Shown: positions 35,981 through 44,299 of the stretch, piece after piece | How positions within the stretch are numbered: the first letter of the stretch is position 1 | How the letters are laid out: every line of letters starts with the position of its first letter | Assembly (NCBI RefSeq): GCF_003815875.1 | Contig: NZ_CP033924.1 | Location: 4,898,001 to 4,962,000 of the forward strand | Length of the DNA: 64,000 nucleotides | Direction of reading: 5' to 3' | Origin: Chryseobacterium lactis | GTDB taxonomy: Bacteria > Bacteroidota > Bacteroidia > Flavobacteriales > Weeksellaceae | Made by a program: the position numbers and the translations under genes | Notes under the pieces: model-generated | What the model was told of the DNA's origin: nothing | The model's input: only the letters and a program-made list of their open reading frames with translations | Database searches by the model: none

Positions 35981-36571
35981 TTATTTCAATTCCCAAAAAT
36001 AAATAACTTTCGCATGTTCATAATAATTATGTCCACCAATAGCATTTCCATCATGCCATAAAGTTGCATGTCCGCTTGCCCATCGTGCATCATTAGATAT
36101 TAAAATATAAATTCCTTTTCTATCCCCTATTTTATCAGCTACTTCATTAAACGATTTTGGATTTTTAATTTCTTCATCAGGTTTACCAAATTGTTTTTCC
36201 TTTAACCAAGTTCCCATATTTGCTGCACTAACAGTAATACCTTTATCTTTATTTGGACCTTCTTTTATTGTATATTCAGTTTTAACTTTGATTTTTGCAT
36301 TAATAAGTCCTAAAGAAACTCTGGTAGCACAGGCATTTGAAAAAACTGTTTTATCATAATTCGAACCAAATATTGTTGTAAACACTTTGGAGGCTGGCAT
36401 ATCATTTTCAGAGGGAGTTCCCGGATTTACTTTTGGGTAACCATGGTAAACGTCATCCCATTTAGGCCTTTTAATTTTGATAGGCTTGGTCTGTTTATTT
36501 CCACTTGTCGCTATAATCCCTCGTCGTTGCTCAAGGAATATAGGTATAAAATTATTAATTCTCATACTCAT
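35981..36571 (-). CDS. Tae4-like type VI peptidoglycan amidase effector
   Basis: A 196-residue NlpC/P60-like amidase of the Tae4 family. The catalytic cysteine is Cys81 in NACATRVSLGLI, and the catalytic histidine is His168 in SGHATLWHDGNAIGG. The PKWDDVYHGYPKV segment near residues 37-48 is also typical of the family. Tae4 enzymes cut the peptide stems of peptidoglycan in the periplasm of target cells and are delivered by type VI secretion. There is no export signal, consistent with such delivery. An alternative start is Met3. No type VI structural genes are in the window, so the apparatus must be elsewhere. Confidence 0.87.
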   Translation of the reverse strand: MSMRINNFIPIFLEQRRGIIATSGNKQTKPIKIKRPKWDDVYHGYPKVNPGTPSENDMPASKVFTTIFGSNYDKTVFSNACATRVSLGLINAKIKVKTEYTIKEGPNKDKGITVSAANMGTWLKEKQFGKPDEEIKNPKSFNEVADKIGDRKGIYILISNDARWASGHATLWHDGNAIGGHNYYEHAKVIYFWELK

Positions 36572-36610
36572 GTGTGTTTTTATATTATTTCACTAAAAGT
36601 AGATAAAAAT

Positions 36611-36643
36611 AAAATATCTCATGGTTTGCACATGAGATATTTT
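36611..36643 (-). terminator. Terminator after the TonB-dependent receptor gene
   Basis: A perfect 13-bp stem (AAAATATCTCATG at 36611-36623 with CATGAGATATTTT at 36631-36643). On the minus strand it is followed by a T-rich run and lies about 60 bases past the receptor stop. Confidence 0.8.
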
Positions 36644-36704
36644 AAAATTTGTAGTAGAGCTACGACAAGAATTGATCAGCTATATTTTCAACGATAGCTT
36701 TCAT

Positions 36705-39176
36705 TTAACTCCCCGTTCCCGGCCCATTCAAATACTCATTACTCATATCCTTCTCCTTTTTAAAATCCATTTTACCAAACTTATAACTGAAGCTTATTCC
36801 GAAGGAGCGGTAAGGAAGTTCTCTTACGGAATAAGAGTCGTAGTCTCCGGTACTCACGGTAGTGACCTGTCTGATGTATTTATTGAAAGGATTGGTAATG
36901 GTAAAACCCAAACTTGCTTTTTTGTTCCAGAATTCTTTTCTTCCTGCCAATGTATACGTAATAGATTCTGGATTTTTCCCTTGGATATTTTTGGCGGCTG
37001 AGTTATAGTTTCCGAATACTTCCAGAATAAAATTCTTGGGAAACTGGTAATTGAGATTCAGATTCAGGCGATAGCGCATTCCCATATCCAGGTTGCCTAC
37101 ATAGGTATGGCTCATAATATACCGGTGAAACACCATCATATTACTTCTCAGATTCATTTTATTATGAAGGAATGGAAGAGAAAGAGAAATGATACCACCG
37201 GAATTGTATTCTTTCCCGATATTGTCTCTGGCTGTTACTGATACATTGGTATATTCCGTTCCGTTCGCTGTAAAGGTGGGATAAAAGGTAGTAATCTGCT
37301 TTAAATCCTGGCTGTTGATACGTTCTACCATCGACAATGAAATGTTTCCTCCATTGGCAAAATTCTTTGTGTATCCCAATTCCATATTATCGCCTATTTC
37401 AGGTTTCAATGCCGGATTTCCTGTGGTAATATTATGAGGATCACTGATGTTTAAAAACGGATTCAGCTCAGTGTATTCCGGACGCTCTACCCTTCTTGTA
37501 TAAGATAGCTTTATCGTTTCACCACTTTCAAATTTATGAGACAAAATGAAGGAAGGAACCAACAATCCATAAGATGGAATATTTGTATTAGGGAAATCTA
37601 TTTTAAGAGTGGTATACTCATAGCGTAACCCTGCTCTTACATCCAGCCAATTGAATATTTTAAGTTTTGAAGAAAAATACGCGGCATAGATTCCCATATC
37701 ATAATTTAAATGATACGACTGCAAAGGATCTGCTTCATATTGACCGGATGTAGTATTCAAAACATGAACCTCCGTAGCATTGGTGATATGTTGCTGTACT
37801 GTTTTCGCTCCCATTTCAAAGATTACATTCTCATTTAAAGGATGAACATAATCTACGGACAGGTTATGGCTGTTATCGGTTCCCGGATTATTACCCGAGA
37901 TTCCATTATACGGCGACGCTGCTCCTGATAAACTTTGGGTCTGAAAATAACTGGTAGTGGGTGATCCGAAACTAAACACATAATCAGCAGTAAGCTCCTG
38001 CCCTTCTTTTTGAAAGGTTTTTCTAAAACTTAAACTTCCATCGACGGAATGAACAGAAGATCGGTTATCTGTAGTTCGGGATCCGATAATCGAAGTTACA
38101 GTCGAAGTATTATAATCCGTGATAAACTGCTGCTGATTGATCAATCCCGTATTTTTATTGGAAAAATTATTGTAGGATAATGAACCGCTCAAAGCACTGG
38201 ATTTACTCAATGTCCAGTCAAATCCCAGACCTGTACGGTATCCGTGTCTTTCAAAATCGGTATAGCCATCCTGCATTAAGTGAGTGCCGGTATTGGCTGC
38301 AGGATCTCTGGAAGTTCTGTCCTGTGAAAAGGGAGTTCTGGCTTTTAATTGGGCATTTCCGCTAAAAAAGGCATTCATACTGAAACTATTGTTCTTATAA
38401 TTCAGATTTACGGATCCGGTTTCAAACAACGTTCCGGCAGATGCATTTACAATTCCGTTGATGCCTTTTACTTTGTTATCCTTTAAAACAATATTGATAA
38501 TTCCTCCTGTCCCTTGTGCATCGTATTTTGCTCCCGGACTGGAAACTACCTCTATACTTTTAATCTGATTCGCAGGAATGGAGGCCAACGCATCGGCAAG
38601 GCTGTTTCCAAATATACTGGAAGGCTTTCCGTTAATCAAAAACCTGATGTTAGAATTTCCCTGAAGTTCCACATTTCCGTCAGCATCCACGGTCACCTGA
38701 GGAACTTTTCTTAATACATCAATCGCTGCTCCGTTCTGGGAAGTCACATCATTTGCGGCATTAAATACAATTTTGTCTACTTTATTTTCAATCACAGATT
38801 TTTTACCAACGATCGTCACTCCTTCCAGAACCGTTTCGCCGTTAATCAATTGAATATCTCCAAGGTTCACATTGCTATGGGCGGGATCAATCTGAATATC
38901 AGCTGTTGTTTTATTTTTGTATCCGGCATAAAAAATAGCCACTTTATAGCTTCCTGTTGTCATATGATCTATGGAAAACTCACCTTTTTCATTAGATGTT
39001 GTTCCGTTGACCTCTTTATTGTCCGGATTTAATACTCCAATACTGGCATAGCTGATGGGTTTCCCCGTCTTAGAATCCACAAGTCTTCCGCTTATTTTTC
39101 CCTGACCTTCAGCTTCTTGTGCATTGACCATCAGTACAGAAAATAACAGGGTCAGTAAAATCGATAATTGTTTCAC
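36705..39176 (-). CDS. TonB-dependent receptor, outer-membrane beta-barrel family
   Basis: An outer-membrane protein of about 823 residues: a signal peptide (KQLSILLTLLFSVLMVNAQ), a carboxypeptidase-regulatory-like beta-sandwich (GRLVDSKTGKPISYASIGV), a plug domain (NAANDVTSQNGAAIDVLRKV; SIEVVSSPGAKYDAQGTGGI) and a beta-barrel ending near FGISFSYKFGKM with a short tail. It belongs to the OMP_b-brl_3 type of receptors, often for peptides, siderophores or metals; no partner SusD is present. I place the start at GTG 39176, directly before the signal peptide. A TTG at 39203 would extend the frame but overlaps a promoter-like element. Confidence 0.9.
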   Translation of the reverse strand: MKQLSILLTLLFSVLMVNAQEAEGQGKISGRLVDSKTGKPISYASIGVLNPDNKEVNGTTSNEKGEFSIDHMTTGSYKVAIFYAGYKNKTTADIQIDPAHSNVNLGDIQLINGETVLEGVTIVGKKSVIENKVDKIVFNAANDVTSQNGAAIDVLRKVPQVTVDADGNVELQGNSNIRFLINGKPSSIFGNSLADALASIPANQIKSIEVVSSPGAKYDAQGTGGIINIVLKDNKVKGINGIVNASAGTLFETGSVNLNYKNNSFSMNAFFSGNAQLKARTPFSQDRTSRDPAANTGTHLMQDGYTDFERHGYRTGLGFDWTLSKSSALSGSLSYNNFSNKNTGLINQQQFITDYNTSTVTSIIGSRTTDNRSSVHSVDGSLSFRKTFQKEGQELTADYVFSFGSPTTSYFQTQSLSGAASPYNGISGNNPGTDNSHNLSVDYVHPLNENVIFEMGAKTVQQHITNATEVHVLNTTSGQYEADPLQSYHLNYDMGIYAAYFSSKLKIFNWLDVRAGLRYEYTTLKIDFPNTNIPSYGLLVPSFILSHKFESGETIKLSYTRRVERPEYTELNPFLNISDPHNITTGNPALKPEIGDNMELGYTKNFANGGNISLSMVERINSQDLKQITTFYPTFTANGTEYTNVSVTARDNIGKEYNSGGIISLSLPFLHNKMNLRSNMMVFHRYIMSHTYVGNLDMGMRYRLNLNLNYQFPKNFILEVFGNYNSAAKNIQGKNPESITYTLAGRKEFWNKKASLGFTITNPFNKYIRQVTTVSTGDYDSYSVRELPYRSFGISFSYKFGKMDFKKEKDMSNEYLNGPGTGS

Positions 39177-39200
39177 AGTGATAGTTGAATTAATATCCCG

Positions 39201-39208
39201 CAAAAATG
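39201..39208 (-). promoter_or_regulatory. Candidate -7 element for the TonB-dependent receptor
   Basis: CATTTTTG on the minus strand differs from TAnnTTTG only in the first base and lies about 25 bases before the GTG at 39176. It favours that start over the TTG at 39203. No matching -33 TTG at the right distance. Confidence 0.28.
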
Positions 39209-39292
39209 AAAATCAATTTGGTAGAAATTCTGAATTTATCATCAACCTGTTACTTTTTCCGGATAAAATATAAAATTGTGCCATTATCCCAT

Positions 39293-39324
39293 AAAAACGG
39301 CCGCCGAGGTATTCTCAGCGGCCG
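39293..39324 (-). terminator. Terminator after the T9SS-sorted protein gene
   Basis: A GC-rich stem of 10 bp (GGCCGCCGAG at 39299-39308 with CTCAGCGGCC at 39314-39323, one G-T pair) is followed on the minus strand by TTTTTAT. It lies about 30 bases past the stop. Confidence 0.85.
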
Positions 39325-39353
39325 CTCCTTGAAAATAGATATAAATGAGTGTA

Positions 39354-40517
39354 TTAATCTCTGATCATCATTTTTTTTGCGTCAATCAGCTTTCCGTTGA
39401 CCGTCATTTTGTATACATAAGTGCCGGACTGCAGCTCATTTCCTGAAAGTCTTACAGATCCGCTGCCTCTTTCATTCAAAGGCATTGACTTTACCAATTG
39501 CCCGGATATGCTGTATATTTCTATGCCAGCCGTACGACTATTTTCAGGAATATAATATCGGATATTGGTTTCATTCTTTGTGGGATTGGGTGTATTCTGA
39601 AATAATACCGGAGTATCTGAAGAAGCACCTGCAGTACTTCTGTTGATCAGCATTTGCTTCAATTCGTCTACGGTATTTTCAAGGCTTTGAATCCGATCTT
39701 TAAGTTCCTGTATTGTTTCATCGCTACTGGCTGTTCTACTTAAAGGAGTATTGGAAATCATGACATTTCCGTTGGTATCTACGACCAATCCGCGGCCACT
39801 TCCTGTTGGTAAGCCCTGTAATCTTACCGTTCCCACCGTATGGAAATTGGCAGTCGGAGTAGTTGTACGGATCCCTACACTTTGGTCTTTAATCAGCATG
39901 GTAGAGGTTGCAGACATTCCAAACATAATGGATTGGGGAATAGCGTTTGTTAATTTGGCGCCACCTCCTCCTGCTCCAATCACAAAAGATCGGTTTCCGG
40001 TAGCAATCAGATCAATTCCAAAACCTCCGGAATAAAAATCCCCAAGATCAATTCCTACTCCCAACGCAAATTGATTGGCGTTTCTGATGGTATTTTTCCA
40101 ACCCAGCGCTACGGATTTACCTGCTCCGTTTAATACCGTATTGGCTTGTCCGGCAACAATATTGGCTCCTCCTGCATTGCTTAAGTCATTTTCCCAGCCG
40201 CTTACCAAAGAACTATTGGCCTGAGCACCCAAAATATTGGATATTCCGTTTACAATACTGCCCTTGGTTTTTGCAAAATTTGTATTGTTTGTGGTTTCAA
40301 CGATAAAAGAACCGGTTTCATTGAGAATGGCCTGTCCGGGATTGGAAGTCGCCCCGCCTACCCTCAGATATAAAGGACGTGGATCTACAGTTCCGACATA
40401 GTTTGTATTGGTAATTCCGGCATTTCCATTGATATCCCAAAGTTGAGCCTGTAAAGCTCCGGTTAAAAGCAGCATACCGGTGAAGCCCGCTTTCACGAAA
40501 AGTAGTTGAATTTTCAT
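39354..40517 (-). CDS. Secreted protein with T9SS type A sorting domain
   Basis: A 387-residue exported protein. Signal peptide about 1-25 (LLTGALQAQ). The middle is rich in Gly/Asn/Ala repeats (SIVNGISNILGAQANSSL; GAGKSVALGWKN) similar to adhesin or fibre stalks, then a short coiled coil (IQELKDRIQSLENTVDELKQ), and a C-terminal type IX sorting domain (residues about 308-387: QNTPNPTKNETNIRYYIPEN, then LSGNELQSGTYVYKM, and basic end KKMMIRD). It would cross the outer membrane through the type IX system and stay on the surface. It is probably a trimeric or fibrous surface protein; its ligand is unknown. Confidence 0.88.
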   Translation of the reverse strand: MKIQLLFVKAGFTGMLLLTGALQAQLWDINGNAGITNTNYVGTVDPRPLYLRVGGATSNPGQAILNETGSFIVETTNNTNFAKTKGSIVNGISNILGAQANSSLVSGWENDLSNAGGANIVAGQANTVLNGAGKSVALGWKNTIRNANQFALGVGIDLGDFYSGGFGIDLIATGNRSFVIGAGGGGAKLTNAIPQSIMFGMSATSTMLIKDQSVGIRTTTPTANFHTVGTVRLQGLPTGSGRGLVVDTNGNVMISNTPLSRTASSDETIQELKDRIQSLENTVDELKQMLINRSTAGASSDTPVLFQNTPNPTKNETNIRYYIPENSRTAGIEIYSISGQLVKSMPLNERGSGSVRLSGNELQSGTYVYKMTVNGKLIDAKKMMIRD

Positions 40518-40933
40518 AATATCTTGTTTTTATGGTTGTTATGACGCTTTAGTTTTTCACTAAAGTAGGAAATATTTCATATAAAATAAAATATCATTAA
40601 TCATTTAAAACTATTTTTCAATTATTAATTCTATAAACCCAATAGTAAAGCGAAAAATATAAATTATTATAAATTTCTATTGAATATATTCACTGGATTA
40701 ATAAATATAAAAATCCTTATTATTCATCAACGTTCTTCCCGATTTTACTCTAAAGCACTGATCAACTACCCATTATATTCCAATATACATATCCAAGTAT
40801 CAAGATTATCAGCTAAGATACAAACTGCCTTTACGGGTTTCCGTAATTTTTTCATGAGGCTTGTTCGTAGTTTCGAACATTATAAACCATGGTGTTTTTG
40901 AAAAGATTTCACTTAAAAAATAACTGAACCATT
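40518..40933. other. Intergenic region between divergent genes
   Basis: 416 bases, very AT-rich in the first half, separating the T9SS-sorted gene from the GTPase triad. The 73-codon plus-strand frame at 40680-40901 has no family likeness or clear ribosome-binding context, so I treat it as chance. Promoters for both directions must lie here, but I see no good TTG/TAnnTTTG pair. Confidence 0.4.
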
Positions 40934-41962
40934 ATGAATAAAAAATTAACTCCTGCAGATCTCTTTCTTGGAATTCTTGCACTACTCCTCATCAGCGTAA
41001 GCTTTTACCAGACCTGGCTTGGCCTTCAACAGATTTTTGGACCGGCATCGTTTGTCATTGCGCTTGTTTTATCTCTCTTATTGCTGTTCCTCTGCTGGAT
41101 GCTGAGGAATGCCAAGCTTGAAGGAAAACCAACCGGAAGCCTGGTCGGAATTTACATCTTTATTGCCTCCTTCTGTTTCATTGCCAATTTTAATGCATTG
41201 TATACCAGATTCATGAAAACAGATATCTATACCGATGAACTGAGAGACATTAATAAAAATTTCACTACCCTGGAGAATGATGTAGAATCCAAGCTGAGCT
41301 ATAAGTACAATAAGCTCACTACCCAGAATATAGAAATTAAAAAGAAACAATTGATGGAGCAGATCAAAGATCCGGGTAATAAGGGAATCGGAACCCGTGC
41401 TCAGTCGCTGATCAGAGACATTGAAAAGTTAACGGGTCAGAAAGTTGACCTGCTGACGCCCGTAGGTAGTGATTACGAAGATCTTTCAGAAAGAATGGGA
41501 CATCAGATCGATAACATGATTTCTGACCTGTCGCCTGATGAAAGAGCCTTAAAAACAGACCTCAATAACTCTGCTTTAAAATGGAACAAAAACATCCAGG
41601 ATCTGCTTCTGCTTTCCAAAAAAGAAAAAGATGAAATGTCACAAGGCCTGATCGATGAATCACTGGCTGATTATAATAAGCTGGGAAGCCGGGCACAAAC
41701 GGTTTTAGGAAATGAAAAAATTCACTTTGAACCTGCGGTATCTCAAACTCAGCAGGTTGGAAAAATAGGTTTTGCTTTCGAACATGCCATTAAAAACTTC
41801 GGAATGTACCAATTTGTTGTACTGGCAGGCTGCATCTTACTTGATTTTGTGATTGTCATTATCATTTTACTCGTAACGAGCCCCGGAGGATACAACAGAA
41901 ATAACGGTGGAAGCGTATTCAGCAACAAGAGAAGCGGTAAAACCATAATCCCTAACAATTAA
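40934..41962 (+). CDS. Membrane protein with cytoplasmic/periplasmic coiled-coil (GTPase triad, gene 1)
   Basis: A 342-residue protein with three N-terminal hydrophobic helices (about 8-30, 36-57, 68-90), a long charged helical region (about 95-275, including KNFTTLENDVESKLSYKYNK and IKKKQLMEQIKD) and a fourth helix (about 297-320, FVVLAGCILLDFVIVIIILL), ending in a short Gly/Asn-rich tail. I recognise no family. It begins a tight three-gene unit: the GTPase-like gene starts 3 bases after its stop. A membrane anchor or pore-forming partner of the GTPase is the simplest idea. Confidence 0.7.
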   Translation: MNKKLTPADLFLGILALLLISVSFYQTWLGLQQIFGPASFVIALVLSLLLLFLCWMLRNAKLEGKPTGSLVGIYIFIASFCFIANFNALYTRFMKTDIYTDELRDINKNFTTLENDVESKLSYKYNKLTTQNIEIKKKQLMEQIKDPGNKGIGTRAQSLIRDIEKLTGQKVDLLTPVGSDYEDLSERMGHQIDNMISDLSPDERALKTDLNNSALKWNKNIQDLLLLSKKEKDEMSQGLIDESLADYNKLGSRAQTVLGNEKIHFEPAVSQTQQVGKIGFAFEHAIKNFGMYQFVVLAGCILLDFVIVIIILLVTSPGGYNRNNGGSVFSNKRSGKTIIPNN

Positions 41963-41965
41963 CCT

Positions 41966-42898
41966 ATGGAAACTCAGGACCATTTAAAACCATTGTCTTT
42001 TGAGCTTGACAATGATGATGCTTTAAAGCCTCTTTCTTTTGAATTTAAAAATGATGCTCCGGAAGATTTTGTTCCGATTGCAAAGACCATTTCGAATGAT
42101 CTCAAAAACAAGGAAAGCAACTTTGTCTTTTTCTTCGGTACAGCAGAATCAGGAAAATCAGTGATTCTTTCTTCCATGCTGTATTATCTCAGATCGTATG
42201 CCGGAGTATTGAGACCCAAACTAGGAACCCCCAATTCAAAAGAAGCCAACGTACTTTTGTCTGATTTTTTTGAAAATATCCGACAGGGAATTTTACCCAA
42301 CCGAACAACGAGAGATCAGGTAACCCGTCTGGATCTGGTATTTGAACCGAATAATAAGTCTAAAAAAGTGGTTCCGATAGATCTTACCTTTCTGGAAACC
42401 TCAGGTGAAAATCACAACGATATCAGAAGAGGCGGAAGCTATCATAGCAGTATTGAAACTTTTTTAAATGCCAATATTCCGCTCACCTTTATCATTGTCA
42501 CCAGCTTTGAATCTGCTTACAAAGACGATTCTCTGATCAATGAATTTCTGGATGAACTCGAAAGAAAAGGCAAAAATTTAAAATCCGTCAATGCTATTTT
42601 AGTGATTTCAAAATGGGATAAATCCGGAAGAATGGATGTGGAAAGTGCCGAAGAGCTTGATAATTTCATCTCTGAACGCTTGCCGATGACTTCACAGCGG
42701 ATTAATACCTATGGTTTAAGCAAAACATATTATACCATCGGCAGTCTTCAAAACGCAACAGGACAGGAAAAAATTGATTTGCTCAATCTTTCTACCGCAG
42801 AGGTCTTATCAAAATGGCTGTATCGCAGTATCATCGGGTACGATCTGGATTATGAAGGAACATTTTGGGAACGTTTAAAATTTAGTTTTACAAGTTAA
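41966..42898 (+). CDS. GTPase-like P-loop protein (GTPase triad, gene 2)
   Basis: A 310-residue P-loop NTPase. Walker A/G1 is GTAESGKS (residues 58-65), a candidate switch I threonine lies in NRTTRDQ (about 114-115), the G3 position is ETSG (144-147) in place of DxxG, and G4 is SKWD (215-218), in line with the TRAFAC GTPase class. The N-terminus holds a direct repeat: LKPLSFELDND (7-17) and LKPLSFEFKND (20-30). It is coupled at both ends to membrane proteins, and its stop overlaps the next start (TAATG). It is probably a GTP-dependent switch in a membrane complex. I cannot name a closer family. Confidence 0.68.
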   Translation: METQDHLKPLSFELDNDDALKPLSFEFKNDAPEDFVPIAKTISNDLKNKESNFVFFFGTAESGKSVILSSMLYYLRSYAGVLRPKLGTPNSKEANVLLSDFFENIRQGILPNRTTRDQVTRLDLVFEPNNKSKKVVPIDLTFLETSGENHNDIRRGGSYHSSIETFLNANIPLTFIIVTSFESAYKDDSLINEFLDELERKGKNLKSVNAILVISKWDKSGRMDVESAEELDNFISERLPMTSQRINTYGLSKTYYTIGSLQNATGQEKIDLLNLSTAEVLSKWLYRSIIGYDLDYEGTFWERLKFSFTS

Positions 42899-44121
42899 TG
42901 AACAGCACTTATTTTTTCTCAGCATTTGGCACTTTCGGAAATCCATACGGTTTCAGGCAATCATTTTTTCTGGGAGGCAGCAGTAGTGTTGCCAAAGAAA
43001 TCAGAACGTATGATCTGAAAACTGATGCCATCAAGCTATTTCCGGAAACCAGTATCTATTCTATGCGGAAAGATTTTGCCGGCGGAAGCAATCTGATTTC
43101 CTATGCAGTTTATAAATTTGCCAAAGAACAGAATTCAGACCGGGGCGGAACTTTCATCGGATCCAGCTTACTTTTTGTTAATAAAACAGCACCGGAAAGC
43201 ATTACCATCAATGCATTGAATGATTTTCAGAACAATCTTGAAAAAAATAACCTGTCTGAGGGAACAATTACCGTTAACCATTCAGATCATTTTTCCGTTC
43301 GTAAGCCGAAAGATTTTGATAAGATAGGATTTAATATCAAAGAAATTGAAGACCTCAATTTTTCTCTGACTACGCAAAGTTATCTGGTGGTGTATTGTGA
43401 AACGGATGCCTCCAAACTACAGCCTTTTTTTAGCAAAGCATTGGAACTTTTAAATGTCTACGATACCATTTATTTTACTCAAAGCCACGAAATTGCGGAG
43501 TTTGTAAAGCAAAAAGGAATATTTAAAATTGTAGACGCAGGTGGTTTTCATAAGGAAATCGAGAAGTTTCACGAAGAGAGAAATCGTGAGGTTCAACAAT
43601 CTATCGCTGAATTTGAAAAGGAAAAGGAAGACCTGAAAGAAGAAAAAAAGATACTTATTGCAGAACTTACCCAACAAATTGAATCTAATGAAAGACGACA
43701 CCGGGAAAATGAACTTAAAATAAAGGAATCAAAAAACGGGATCGACCTCATCGGCAAAGAATACGATCAATACGCCGGAAAAATTGCAGAAGTAACCGAC
43801 AAGCTAAAACTGGATGGAAAAGTGGAAGCCGCCAAAAAAAAGTATTCTGAATATACAAAAGCATTCACCAACACCATCAGTCAGAATAAAAATATAGATT
43901 CTTTACAGTCTATCTCATCAGGTAACAGCACTGCAAGAGAGGTTCCACAATACGGAAATGACCTATCCGGTTTTAGGGGGCGCGAAAGAAATGAGGAAAA
44001 AGAATTCAAACTGGACTGGTATAAAGTTGCAACGTTCATCCTTTCTTTTGTTCTGATCGGAATTCTGACCTGTTCTTTCATATTTTTGGACGTAGGAAAG
44101 ATATTGGGGATCAGTTATTGA
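42898..44121 (+). CDS. Coiled-coil tail-anchored protein (GTPase triad, gene 3)
   Basis: A 407-residue protein. Residues 1-210 form a globular domain beginning STYFFSAFGTFGNPYGFRQS, with IYSMRKD and GGTFIGSSLLFVN. Residues about 215-330 are a strongly charged coiled coil (EIEKFHEERNREVQQSIAEF onwards). A single C-terminal membrane helix (about 378-400, VATFILSFVLIGILTCSFIF) anchors it. The N-terminal domain vaguely recalls GTPase-associated proteins of bacterial conflict systems, but I cannot confirm it. A terminator follows, so the triad is a closed unit. Confidence 0.62.
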   Translation: MNSTYFFSAFGTFGNPYGFRQSFFLGGSSSVAKEIRTYDLKTDAIKLFPETSIYSMRKDFAGGSNLISYAVYKFAKEQNSDRGGTFIGSSLLFVNKTAPESITINALNDFQNNLEKNNLSEGTITVNHSDHFSVRKPKDFDKIGFNIKEIEDLNFSLTTQSYLVVYCETDASKLQPFFSKALELLNVYDTIYFTQSHEIAEFVKQKGIFKIVDAGGFHKEIEKFHEERNREVQQSIAEFEKEKEDLKEEKKILIAELTQQIESNERRHRENELKIKESKNGIDLIGKEYDQYAGKIAEVTDKLKLDGKVEAAKKKYSEYTKAFTNTISQNKNIDSLQSISSGNSTAREVPQYGNDLSGFRGRERNEEKEFKLDWYKVATFILSFVLIGILTCSFIFLDVGKILGISY

Positions 44122-44131
44122 GCTATAATAC

Positions 44132-44165
44132 AACCTCCTTTTGGAGAAAAAGGAGGTTTTTATTT
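44132..44165 (+). terminator. Terminator after the GTPase triad
   Basis: An 11-bp stem (AACCTCCTTTT at 44132-44142 with AAAAGGAGGTT at 44148-44158) followed by a T-run, 11 bases past the stop. Confidence 0.85.
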
Positions 44166-44262
44166 TTTTCACATCAAAATTTCTATAATATAATTTCTTT
44201 AAATCCTTCCTGATAGAGGCATAAAAAATTTCAATACCAGTAAAGAACAGTGCTGAAATACT

Positions 44263-44270
44263 TATATTTG
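44263..44270 (+). promoter_or_regulatory. Candidate -7 element of the serine hydrolase gene
   Basis: TATATTTG matches TAnnTTTG and lies 29 bases before the ATG at 44300. No TTG is found at the -33 distance. Confidence 0.35.
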
Positions 44271-44299
44271 GAAACAAAAACTTTTAAACCATCCAAAAC

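Noticed and set aside
34992..36571. A type VI secretion gene cluster around the Tae4-like amidase
   Set aside because: None of the neighbouring genes encode Hcp, VgrG, Tss sheath or membrane components; only toxin and immunity candidates are present.
39177..39203. TTG start for the TonB-dependent receptor
   Set aside because: The GTG at 39176 directly precedes a canonical signal peptide, and the TTG overlaps a -7-like promoter element.
40680..40901. 73-codon plus-strand frame in the intergenic region
   Set aside because: No family likeness, no ribosome-binding context, and unusual composition; likely chance.
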